Source: Natrialba asiatica DSM 12278
GTDB taxonomy: Archaea > Halobacteriota > Halobacteria > Halobacteriales > Natrialbaceae
Assembly: GCF_000337555.1 (NCBI RefSeq)
Contig: NZ_AOIO01000022.1
Span: forward strand, 23,360-87,359
Reading direction: 5' to 3'
Length of the DNA stretch: 64,000 nucleotides
Shown here: one piece after another, positions 44,855 through 52,189 of the stretch
Position numbering within the stretch: position 1 is the first letter of the stretch
Layout: every line of letters begins with the position of its first letter
Translations under genes and position numbers: made by a program
Notes under the pieces: generated by a model
The model's database searches: none
Told to the model about the DNA's origin: nothing
Seen by the model: the letters and a program-made list of their open reading frames with translations, nothing else

Positions 44855-45703
44855 TCACACGTACGCAGCGAGTTCAACGTAGGCCTCGCGGGCGGCCCGA
44901 TCGGGGTCGTCGGGATGGGTGTAGAGTTCGAGCGTCGCGAAGCCGTCGTAGCCGGTATCGTCGAGCGCGTCGAAGATGGCGCGAAAGTCGAGGTCGCCCT
45001 CGCCCGGAATCCGGTGATAGTGTTTGCCGCGGCGGCCGCCGACGATGTCCTCGAGGTGGACGCCGGTGATCGCGCCGGCGCTGCGGCGGATGCTTTCGGT
45101 CACGTCCTCGCCGTAGACGGCGGCGTGACCGAGGTCGAGGTTGACGCCGAGCCCGTCGCGGTCGAGGTCGTCGATCAGCGCGAGGGTTTCGTCGGTGTTC
45201 TCGATCAAGAGTTCGGGCTCGAACTCGATGCCTACGTCGACTCCCATCGGTTCGGCGTAGTCGAGGATGTCGTGCAGCGACTCGTGAAGGTATTCGCGGG
45301 CTTTCTCGGGCGGAGTTCCCGGAAGCGGTCGTCCGGTCGCGAGACAGACCGCGGGCGCGTCGACCGCGTCGGCCAGGTCGATGGCGCGCTTCGTGTAGTC
45401 GATGCGCCACTCGCGAGCGTCCGCGTCGGCCCGGATGACGCTCGGCTCGAAGAACGACGACGGCGGAGCATCGTCGTAGTACCCCGTCGCCGTGTTCGCG
45501 TTGATGTTCGACACTGCGAGTTCGGTTTCGTCGAGTGCGGTCCGAAGTTCGGTCCGGGCCGCGTCGCTGAACTCGGGGAAGTACGCGTGGGGTTCGTCGC
45601 CCAGGAGTTCGACGCCGGCGTAGCCGTGGTCTGCGATGTGGTAGATCGCGTCGGACAGCGAGTGGCGCGCGTAGGCGTTCGTCGAGAAGGCGAGGTCGAC
45701 CAT
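44855..45703 (-). CDS. Sugar phosphate isomerase/epimerase-like TIM barrel (EboE-like, copy 1)
   Basis: 282-residue AP-endonuclease/xylose-isomerase-type TIM barrel. FSTNAYARHSLSDAIYHIADHGYAGVELLGDEPHAYFPEF opens the fold. Metal-ligand positions are visible at Glu170s (GIEFEPELLIENTDE), NLDLGHAAVYGEDV, VHLEDIVGGRRGKHYHRIPGEGDLDF and LELYTHPDDPDRAARE. It closely resembles the protein at 46.8 kb (STNA start, EPELLIE/EPDLLIE, HYHLEDI, GEG.D). This protein begins 166 bases downstream of the UbiA-like gene. In the cluster it probably acts on a sugar or cyclitol intermediate. Confidence 0.84.
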   Translation of the reverse strand: MVDLAFSTNAYARHSLSDAIYHIADHGYAGVELLGDEPHAYFPEFSDAARTELRTALDETELAVSNINANTATGYYDDAPPSSFFEPSVIRADADAREWRIDYTKRAIDLADAVDAPAVCLATGRPLPGTPPEKAREYLHESLHDILDYAEPMGVDVGIEFEPELLIENTDETLALIDDLDRDGLGVNLDLGHAAVYGEDVTESIRRSAGAITGVHLEDIVGGRRGKHYHRIPGEGDLDFRAIFDALDDTGYDGFATLELYTHPDDPDRAAREAYVELAAYV

Positions 45704-45868
45704 GGACCCGGTACATCGATGGGTTACTAAGGGGTTTGTGCGGGGTGTGCAGGGATGGTATGACGGGGGGGAAGAATCGTGTTCGCACGGCGAGCCGACG
45801 CAAGCGTCCTCGCGTAATCACGGTATTATAGTATCGCGTGACGGCCACACGGTGTTACGTGATCGCGT

Positions 45869-46834
45869 TCACGTGACATCGAACGCGCGCGCGAGGCCGA
45901 CCGCCGGGACGAGGAACGCGCCGGTGAGAAGCCCCCAGCCGAGTCCGGCCGCCGCGGCGAACGCCGCGTCGAGGAGGACGAGCCCGAGCACGCAGGCACC
46001 GACCGCGGGGCCGACGGTTGCCGGAACGGGATCCGCGTAGGCGGCGCGAAGCGGGCGGCCGACCCACCAGCAGAAGGCGACGGCGAAGGCGACGGCCGCC
46101 GCGGTTTCGAGCGGCGGCGGCCGAACGGCGACGAGAAGTCGGACGAGAACCGCGAGCGCCGCGAGCGCGCCCGCGGCGGCGACGACGACTGCGCCCCTGT
46201 TCCCGCCCTCGATCTCCCGCGCCGCCATGAACGTCACGGCGGCGATGTAGGCGACGACGACCGCGGGAACGGCGAGCAGCGCCGGCCCGAGTTCGGTCAG
46301 GACCGGGTCGCCCGCCCCGGCGGTCGCTCCGGTGACGCCGAGGAGGACGTTCAGCCCGCGAGCCGTCCCCATCGCGAGAAAGCCCGCAACCGTGCCCTTG
46401 AGCGCGCCGTCGTAGAGAACGATCGCACCGGCGAGCGCCGCGGCGACGAGCGCGCCCGCGCCCCCGGCGACGCCGAACGCGACGGCGACGGCCACGACCG
46501 AGAGTCCGGCACCGAATCCGAACGCGCTCCGGCGGGAGATGCGGCCGGACGGGATCGGGCGCTCGGGTCGCTCGCGGGCGTCGATCGGCGCGTCGAACGC
46601 GTCGTTGAGCGTCGTCCCGGCGGCGTAGAGCAGGACGGAAACGACGGCGAGGCCCGCGCCGGTCGGAATGGCGAGTTCAGCGCCGGCGATCGCGGCGAGT
46701 GCCGCGCCGAGGACGACATCGGGCGGAGCGGTAAAGAGGTTCGGAACGCGAACCAGTTCGGCGATATCGGCGAGGGTCGGACGGAGCGAGCGGTCGCGCG
46801 CATCGTCGCTGCAATCGACGCCGCCGCCGGCCAC
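45869..46834 (-). CDS. UbiA-like prenyltransferase (EboC-like)
   Basis: 321 residues with about eight membrane helices, starting at a GTG one base after the stop of the preceding TIM-barrel gene. The first aspartate-rich motif is NDAFDAPIDARERPERPIPSG (Asn77-Asp78...Asp81...Asp85), a good match to UbiA NDxxDxxxD. The second motif is degenerate: MAAREIEGGNRGA, with glutamates where most UbiA proteins have DxxxD. The same family member (EboC, also called SCO3242-like) is part of ebo clusters. It likely joins a prenyl diphosphate to a soluble acceptor at the membrane; which acceptor is unknown. Confidence 0.83.
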   Translation of the reverse strand: MAGGGVDCSDDARDRSLRPTLADIAELVRVPNLFTAPPDVVLGAALAAIAGAELAIPTGAGLAVVSVLLYAAGTTLNDAFDAPIDARERPERPIPSGRISRRSAFGFGAGLSVVAVAVAFGVAGGAGALVAAALAGAIVLYDGALKGTVAGFLAMGTARGLNVLLGVTGATAGAGDPVLTELGPALLAVPAVVVAYIAAVTFMAAREIEGGNRGAVVVAAAGALAALAVLVRLLVAVRPPPLETAAAVAFAVAFCWWVGRPLRAAYADPVPATVGPAVGACVLGLVLLDAAFAAAAGLGWGLLTGAFLVPAVGLARAFDVT

Positions 46835-46835
46835 C

Positions 46836-47666
46836 CTACGCCCACCCTCGTTCCTCGAGGTACGCCATCGCCCCGCGGGCGGTCTCGACCGGCGTCTCCT
46901 CGTAGGGATAGAGTTCGATCGTGACGAAGCCGTCGTAGCCGCGGTCGTCGAGTTCGCCGAGGAACCCGTCGATGTCCATCGACCCCTCGCCGAGTTGGGT
47001 GTGTTCGTGCCGGCGGTCCGCGGGAATGTCCTCCAGGTGGTAGTGAGTCGTGAACTCGTCGAGGTCAGCGACCAGCGCGGTGGGATCCTCGCCGACGCAG
47101 TAGAGGTGCCCGGCGTCGAAGTTACACCGGACGCGCTCCGAGTCGATGCGCGCTACCAGGTCGAAGAACTCGTCGGACGTTTCGATCAGGAGGTCGGGTT
47201 CGGGTTCGACCATGACGTCGACGCCGACAGCCTCGGCGCGCTCCGCGACCTCGCGGAGGCCGTCGACGAACGCGTCCGTGGCCCACTCGCGGGATTTCCC
47301 CTCGGGAATCGGGCCGCCGGGTTCGATCGAAATGTGGGGCGCGCCGAGTTCGGCGGCGGTATCGAGCGCCGCGAGGGTGTAGTCGATCCGCTCGCGGCGG
47401 TAGTCCTCGTCGGGTTCGATAAACGAGGGGTGGTGAAAGTCCTCGATCGCCGTCAGCATGAACGCGTTCGCGTTGCTGATGGCGATGTCGTTGTCGTCGA
47501 GGACGGTGCGGACGCGCGCGATTTCGTCCTCGGTCGCGTTCGGCGGGTAGAGGTGAGGCTCGTCGAGTAAGATTTCGACGCCGTCATAGCCCGCGTCGGC
47601 GAGTTCTTCGATCGCGTCCTCGAGTTGGTACTCCCTGAAGGCGTTGGTGGAGAAGCCAAACTGCAT
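46836..47666 (-). CDS. Sugar phosphate isomerase/epimerase-like TIM barrel (EboE-like, copy 2)
   Basis: 276 residues of the xylose-isomerase-like TIM-barrel fold. The opening FGFSTNAFREYQLEDAIEELADAGYDGVEILLDEPHLYPP, the MVEPEPDLLIET strand, NFDAGHLYCVGED, THYHLEDIP and GEGSMDIDGFLGEL carry the likely metal ligands (Glu, Asp/His, His, Glu). It starts 3 bases after the TatD-like gene's stop and is followed with one base by the UbiA-like gene, so the three are one operon. It is a clear homologue of the protein at 44.9 kb. Substrate is inferred as a sugar or cyclitol phosphate or its dehydro form. Confidence 0.88.
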   Translation of the reverse strand: MQFGFSTNAFREYQLEDAIEELADAGYDGVEILLDEPHLYPPNATEDEIARVRTVLDDNDIAISNANAFMLTAIEDFHHPSFIEPDEDYRRERIDYTLAALDTAAELGAPHISIEPGGPIPEGKSREWATDAFVDGLREVAERAEAVGVDVMVEPEPDLLIETSDEFFDLVARIDSERVRCNFDAGHLYCVGEDPTALVADLDEFTTHYHLEDIPADRRHEHTQLGEGSMDIDGFLGELDDRGYDGFVTIELYPYEETPVETARGAMAYLEERGWA

Positions 47667-47669
47667 GGG

Positions 47670-48470
47670 TCAGGCCTCGTACTCGAAGTTCGGCGACTGC
47701 TCGAAGAACTCGTAGGGGTTCTCGAAGACGACCTTGCGAACCTCCTCGCGGTCCCAGCCGCGGTCGATCATCTCGTCGCGGGCCTTGGGAACCGCGAGCG
47801 GGTCGGAGGGGTCCCAGTCGGCGGCGCTGTTGAAGATCATGTTATCGGTGCCGTACTCTTCCAGCAGGTCGATTGCCACACTGGCCTCGATCTTGCCGGG
47901 GTAGAGGGTAAAGCCGATCCAGCAGTCGGTCCGCGCGGAGATGTCGATCGTGTTCTCCGTGTTGTGATCGATGATGATCCGGTCCTGGGTGACGCCCATC
48001 TCCTCGATGATCTCGACGATGCGCTCGGTGCCGGCCGGCTTGTCGGTGTGGGGTGTGTGGACGATGACCGGGAGGTCGCGGTCCTCGGCGATCGCCAGTT
48101 GCTCGCGAAGGGCCCACTCCTCGTCGTCGGTCACCTGGTCGAAGCCGATCTCGCCGACGCCGACGACGGGGTCGCGGTCCAGGTACTCGGGGATGCGCTC
48201 GAGGACCTCCTCGGCCATGTCCCGATAGTTCGCCTCCTTCGGTTCGAGTCCGATCGTGACGTAGTGGTCCACGTTCGCCGTCCGCTCGGCGCGATCGGTC
48301 TCGTGGTCGATGATCTGTTCGAAGTAATCGAAGAACGCACCCGCGTGATGCTTGTCCTGCCCGCTCCAGAACGCCGGTTCGATGCAGCACTCGATGCCGG
48401 CGCGACGCGCCCGTTTGTAGTCGTCCGCGGCGCGTGACACCATGTGCATGTGCGGGTCGATAATGCGCAT
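47670..48470 (-). CDS. TatD-like metal-dependent hydrolase (EboB-like)
   Basis: 266 residues, amidohydrolase/TatD superfamily. The N-terminal HxH is in IIDPHMHMV (His7 and His9). AGIECCIEPAFWSGQDKHHAGAFFDYFEQII matches EboB-type proteins. GVGEIGFD holds the bridging Glu, HTPH and IIIDHN contribute histidines, and a C-terminal region NMIFNSAADWDPSDP has the final Asp. It is the first gene of the leftward operon and has a TATA-like CCAAAAGC about 27 bases upstream. Classical TatD acts on DNA, but this branch is associated with ebo clusters, so a small-molecule lactone or ester substrate is more likely. Confidence 0.9.
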   Translation of the reverse strand: MRIIDPHMHMVSRAADDYKRARRAGIECCIEPAFWSGQDKHHAGAFFDYFEQIIDHETDRAERTANVDHYVTIGLEPKEANYRDMAEEVLERIPEYLDRDPVVGVGEIGFDQVTDDEEWALREQLAIAEDRDLPVIVHTPHTDKPAGTERIVEIIEEMGVTQDRIIIDHNTENTIDISARTDCWIGFTLYPGKIEASVAIDLLEEYGTDNMIFNSAADWDPSDPLAVPKARDEMIDRGWDREEVRKVVFENPYEFFEQSPNFEYEA

Positions 48471-48771
48471 AACCGCAGTACGGCGATGACTCGCTTTTGG
48501 GATGTCGGTCGTTCACACGAGCAACCTCCCGTTGTCCCTGAATGACGGTGGCGAGACTCGCGGGGAATACCGTGTTACGAACGCTCAATACAGGTTTACG
48601 CGTGCTACGCCGGGCATAACAAAAGCCGTGCCGCACGGAGGGCCTCCGGATGACCGATCACTCCCGGCCGCTGTCGACGAACTCGCGACCGATCGCGCGA
48701 TGGTCGCCACGGACCGCTGGAGAACTCGACAGAACGAGTCGTGCCCGACCGTCGAACGTCCGCGGGGACAA
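48471..48771. other. Divergent promoter region of the ebo-like cluster
   Basis: About 300 bases between the leftward TatD-like operon and the rightward cyclase operon. Minus-strand CCAAAAGC at 48493-48500 is at leaderless distance from the TatD-like start. On the plus strand ATAACAAAAG lies near 48615, far from the chosen cyclase ATG at 48772. The frame is open through this stretch, so the cyclase could start earlier (for instance an ATG near 48700). No other gene was seen. Confidence 0.45.
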
Positions 48772-50013
48772 ATGACCGCCGAGTCACCGCCCCGGGACGA
48801 GACGGCCCAGCCGACGAACGCGGAGCGAATCGGCGTCTGGCTCGTCGGTGCGCGTGGGAACGTCGCAACCATGTCGATCGTCGGCGCTCGGGCGATCGCG
48901 ACCGGTCGCGCCGAGACGACCGGCATGGTCACCGAGCGCGACCCCGTCTCGAGCCTCGAGCTGCCGCCCGTTTCGGCGTTCGTCTTCGGCGGCCACGACA
49001 TCGATCCGACCTCGCTCGTCGACCAGGCCAGACGCCAGTGCGAGCGAAACGGCGTCCCCGACGAGGAGACGCTCGCAAGCGTCCGCGACGACCTCGACGC
49101 CGTGGACGAGCGCATCGAAGTCGGAACGGCGGTAAACTGCGGGGCCGCCGTCACGGACGACAGCGACCACCTTAATCGGGACCTCGCGATACGAACCGTC
49201 GTCGACCAGATCCGCGACGACTACGAGTCCTTCCGGACCGCCCACGAGATCGACCAGCTCGTCGTCGTCAACGTCGCCTCCACCGAACCCGAACTCGCCT
49301 CGCCGGAACGATACGATACCCGCGAGGCGCTCGAGGACGCCATCGATTCGGACGATCGGGACCTGCCCGCGAGCGTCCTCTACGCCTACGCCGCGATCGG
49401 CGCGGGCCATCCCTTCATCAACTTCACGCCGAGCACGGGCAACGCCCTCGGCGGGATCCAAGAACTCGCCGTCGACCGCGGGGTGCCACACGTGGGCCGC
49501 GACGCCAAGACCGGCGAGACGCTGGTCAAGTCCGCGCTCGCGCCGATGTTCGCCGGCCGGAACCTGAACGTGCTCTCCTGGGAGGGCCACAACATCCTCG
49601 GCAACAAGGACGGCCTCGTGCTGGAGGACGAGGCGAACGCCGCCGGCAAGCTCTCGAGCAAGGGCGACGTGCTCGAATCCATCCTGCCCGATATCGGCCA
49701 CAACCGCGTCCGGATCGACTACACGCCCTCGCTCGCGGACTGGAAGACCGCCTGGGACTACATCCACTTCGAGGGCTTCCTGAACACCGAAATGACGATG
49801 CAGTTCACCTGGGAGGGCTCGGATTCTGCCCTGGCCGCGCCGCTCGTGCTCGATCTGGTCCGACTGATCGTCCACGCCGACGAGTTCGGCGAGGGCGGCT
49901 TCCAACCGCACTTGGCGTCGTTCTTCAAGGCCCCGATCGGCGTCGACGAACACGACTTCTCGGCGCAACTGCACTGGCTGTACGATTACGCCGCTCGCCA
50001 CAGTGATGCATGA
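48772..50013 (+). CDS. Inositol-3-phosphate synthase family cyclase
   Basis: 413 residues. The NAD-binding opening is RIGVWLVGARGNVATMSIVGARAIATG. VVVNVASTEP, INFTPSTGNALGG, HVGRDAKTGETLVKSAL and WEGHNILGNKDGLVL follow in the order known for myo-inositol-1-phosphate synthases (strand-exchange and Lys-rich active-site segments). The usual product is 1D-myo-inositol 3-phosphate from glucose 6-phosphate. Here it is fused by a 4-base overlap to the phosphodiesterase gene and lies divergent to the EboB/E/C-like operon, so the product may be a cyclitol precursor for that pathway rather than for phosphatidylinositol. The N-terminal start is uncertain. Confidence 0.86.
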   Translation: MTAESPPRDETAQPTNAERIGVWLVGARGNVATMSIVGARAIATGRAETTGMVTERDPVSSLELPPVSAFVFGGHDIDPTSLVDQARRQCERNGVPDEETLASVRDDLDAVDERIEVGTAVNCGAAVTDDSDHLNRDLAIRTVVDQIRDDYESFRTAHEIDQLVVVNVASTEPELASPERYDTREALEDAIDSDDRDLPASVLYAYAAIGAGHPFINFTPSTGNALGGIQELAVDRGVPHVGRDAKTGETLVKSALAPMFAGRNLNVLSWEGHNILGNKDGLVLEDEANAAGKLSSKGDVLESILPDIGHNRVRIDYTPSLADWKTAWDYIHFEGFLNTEMTMQFTWEGSDSALAAPLVLDLVRLIVHADEFGEGGFQPHLASFFKAPIGVDEHDFSAQLHWLYDYAARHSDA

Positions 50014-51419
50014 CTGACGAGACAGACGCTTCGACTGCTAGCCCGCACGAGACCGACGGAGAAGCCGAGACCGCACCGCCCGAGTTCGGCGCGGAAGCGA
50101 CCGACGCGACGGGACGCGTCATCGTCCTCGACGTGGTCGGGTTACAACCGCAACACATCGGTGCCGAACGAACGCCGACGCTCCACTCGCTGTTCCCCGC
50201 CGAGCGCGTCGCCGATCTTCGGCCGCCGTTTCCGGCGGTGACGGTGCCGGCCCAGACGACGCTCGCGACCGGAGTCGGTCCGGGAGAGCACGGCGACGTT
50301 TCGAGCGGCGAGTTCGACCGCGAGCGCGAGGTCGCCGAGTTCTGGGAGCGCGACCGCGGCGATCGAAACCGGATCTGGGAGACCGCGAGCGAGGCCGGCC
50401 TGACGACGGGAGTCCTGTTCTTCCAGCACCTGATCGGGACGAGCGCCGACGTCGCGGTGACGCCCTCGCCCATCGAGGACGAGGATAACAACTTACTCGA
50501 GATGAACTGCTGGACGAACCCCGACGAGTTCTACGACGACCTCCGATCGGAGCACGCCCACTTCCCGCTGCACAACTACTGGGGGCCGGGGGCGAACGAG
50601 GAGGGCAGCCGGTGGATTCTCGCCGCAGCGAAGGAGGCGGTCGACCGATTCGATCCCGACCTGCTGTGGGTGTACGTCCCCCACCTCGACTACGTCGGCC
50701 AGAGCGACGGCCCCGGTTCCGAGGCGTTTCGGGCGGAACTCGAGACCGTCGACGACCTGCTCGGGGACTTCCTCTCGTTCCTCGCCGAAACCGATCGCTG
50801 GGACGAAACCGTCGTCAATCTCGTCAGCGAGTACGGCTTTCACGACGTGGAGCGGCCGCTGTTCCCGAATCGCGTCCTCCGGGACGCCGGACTGCTCGAG
50901 ACCGACGCGGCGGGCGACGCCGATATCCCGAACTCAGAGGCGTTCGCCATGGTCGACCACCAGATCGCGCACGTCTACGCCGACGACGGTGCGCTAGAGA
51001 CGGCTCGGGAACTGCTCGGTGAACTCGACGGCGTCGACACCGTCATCGGCGACGCCGAGAAGGCCGAGCGGGGGATCGACCACCCGAACGCGGGCGAGTT
51101 CATCCTCGTCGCCGACCGCGACGCCTGGTTCCAGTACTATTGGTGGACCGACCACGCGAACGCGCCGCCGTACGCGACCGACATGGACATCCACGACAAG
51201 CCCGGCTTCGACCCCTGCGAGCTGTTCTTCGGCGACGACGGCCTCGTCTCGCTCGACGCGACAACCGTCAGCGGCTCCCACGGTCGCGCGGACGAGTCGG
51301 CCGTCGGCTGCTACGGGCTCGGCGGCCCGGCCGCAGCTGAACTCGCGCCCGAACTCGAGGAGACGGTCGACGCGACGGCCGTCACGCCGACGATTGAGGC
51401 GTTGCTCGACATCGCGTGA
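50010..51419 (+). CDS. Alkaline-phosphatase-superfamily phosphodiesterase (EboF-like)
   Basis: 469 residues. A disordered acidic N-terminus (1-33) precedes VIVLDVVGLQPQHIG, where Asp binds the first metal. The nucleophile region is FPAVTVPAQTTLATGVGPGEHGD, as in nucleotide pyrophosphatases. HLDYVGQSDGP supplies the second metal site. The canonical DHG motif is replaced by SEYGFHDV, and GSHGRADESAVGCYG supplies the last histidine. No signal peptide is seen, so it appears cytoplasmic. In ebo clusters EboF occupies this role. It probably cleaves a phosphodiester or pyrophosphate bond of a pathway intermediate. The start overlaps the cyclase stop (ATGA). Confidence 0.86.
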   Translation: MTDETDASTASPHETDGEAETAPPEFGAEATDATGRVIVLDVVGLQPQHIGAERTPTLHSLFPAERVADLRPPFPAVTVPAQTTLATGVGPGEHGDVSSGEFDREREVAEFWERDRGDRNRIWETASEAGLTTGVLFFQHLIGTSADVAVTPSPIEDEDNNLLEMNCWTNPDEFYDDLRSEHAHFPLHNYWGPGANEEGSRWILAAAKEAVDRFDPDLLWVYVPHLDYVGQSDGPGSEAFRAELETVDDLLGDFLSFLAETDRWDETVVNLVSEYGFHDVERPLFPNRVLRDAGLLETDAAGDADIPNSEAFAMVDHQIAHVYADDGALETARELLGELDGVDTVIGDAEKAERGIDHPNAGEFILVADRDAWFQYYWWTDHANAPPYATDMDIHDKPGFDPCELFFGDDGLVSLDATTVSGSHGRADESAVGCYGLGGPAAAELAPELEETVDATAVTPTIEALLDIA

Positions 51420-51532
51420 ATCGGCGGCGCTGCACTCGGAGGTGGCCGCCAGAACGGTGCTGTAAAGCGGAGCGTTCGGAACGCAACCGACGCGCACGTC
51501 AGTGCGTCACACTATCGGCTCGGAACGGAACG

Positions 51533-51545
51533 TTTTTTATTAACC
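51533..51545 (+). promoter_or_regulatory. TATA-like element before tRNA-Glu leader
   Basis: TTTTTTATTAACC. It lies about 30-40 bases before the partial tRNA copy at 51573 but 90 bases before the intact tRNA-Glu. A long leader is implied if this is the tRNA promoter. Confidence 0.5.
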
Positions 51546-51572
51546 CTCGGCAAGCAGTGAGTGCGTACGAGG

Positions 51573-51587
51573 TGCGCTCCGTTGGTG
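51573..51587 (+). repeat. Partial copy of the tRNA-Glu 5' end
   Basis: TGCGCTCCGTTGGTG is identical to 51629-51643, which covers the last 3 bases before the tRNA and its first 12 bases. Only the acceptor 5' strand and the start of the D-arm are copied. Confidence 0.75.
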
Positions 51588-51588
51588 A

Positions 51589-51605
51589 GACGGACGGTGT
51601 CCGTC
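51589..51605 (+). repeat. Perfect 7-bp hairpin in tRNA-Glu leader
   Basis: GACGGAC-GGT-GTCCGTC, directly after the partial tRNA copy and 27 bases before the intact tRNA. It may be a processing or folding element of the leader transcript. Confidence 0.55.
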
Positions 51606-51631
51606 GAAGCTCGGAGTGGCGCAGTGTATGC

Positions 51632-51706
51632 GCTCCGTTGGTGTAGTCCGGCCAATCATTTCGGCCTTTCGAGCCGATGACCTGGGTTCAAATCCCAGAC
51701 GGAGCA
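51632..51706 (+). tRNA. tRNA-Glu (anticodon TTC)
   Basis: A 75-base cloverleaf: acceptor GCTCCGT pairs with ACGGAGC, discriminator A. The anticodon stem TCGGC/GCCGA encloses CTTTCGA with anticodon TTC, and the T-arm is CTGGG/CCCAG with TTCAAAT loop. CCA is not encoded. Partial copies of both ends lie nearby, which suggests that this tRNA has been a recombination or integration target. Confidence 0.97.
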
Positions 51707-51775
51707 TTTCTGCGATCGTAGTGAGCAAAGAGCGCACGTGCTGGAGTTTGAAGCGCGGCAATCCGAGCGGAGCGA

Positions 51776-51798
51776 GGATTTGCATCCGATGCAAATCC
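51776..51798. repeat. Perfect 11-bp inverted repeat with 1-base centre
   Basis: GGATTTGCATC-C-GATGCAAATCC. The right arm overlaps a partial copy of the tRNA-Glu 3' end. The near-absent loop makes it more like a protein-binding palindrome or a recombination scar than an RNA hairpin. Confidence 0.7.
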
Positions 51799-51808
51799 CA
51801 GCCGGAGC
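51792..51808 (+). repeat. Partial copy of tRNA-Glu 3' end (att-like)
   Basis: CAAATCCCAGCCGGAGC matches the T-arm and acceptor 3' strand of the tRNA at 51689-51705 in 16 of 17 bases. The intervening 90 bases are non-coding. It resembles an att site remnant left by a tRNA-targeting integrase. Confidence 0.6.
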
Positions 51809-52189
51809 TATCGCGGCCGAGTTTTACGCAGAAGCATTCTTCTCAGCAACCGACGTGAACTACAGAACGGAAGCGACCGTCGGAACGGTCCGTGTCTGGC
51901 CGGTCACCAGCGTAGCGGGGTAGCGTGATCACTGTAGTCCCCCCATAGGAGGCCCCAATCACGTGTTAGCAGTTACTAACATGCGAATAGCATCCCCCGG
52001 CAGCGCTCTCCCTGTAAAAGAGGCGCTTAGAACGACCGAGACCGTCGGTCAAAACGGGATTACTGACGTGGCAACGACGGATCGTTGTCGGAAGCAAATA
52101 CAGGGAACATTCTTCGCGGAGAAATATCGACCAGCGGCCGAAACTGTGGAAACAGCTAATGGCTGGCCCGTCACCTGCCAAATTGTGCC
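51809..52189. other. Non-coding region between tRNA remnant and quinoprotein cluster
   Basis: About 380 bases. It contains a 6-bp inverted repeat TGTTAG-CAGTTA-CTAACA at 51964-51981 that may be an operator. I see no coding sequence with protein-like features; the open frames on both strands are short. Confidence 0.45.

Noticed and set aside
48502..48771. N-terminal extension of the cyclase frame
   Set aside because: The frame is open, but residues before 48772 are unlike the family and partly lie in the divergent promoter region; an earlier start near 48700 remains possible.
51707..51810. A second tRNA gene after tRNA-Glu
   Set aside because: Only the T-arm and acceptor 3' strand are matched; there is no partner 5' strand, D-arm or anticodon arm.
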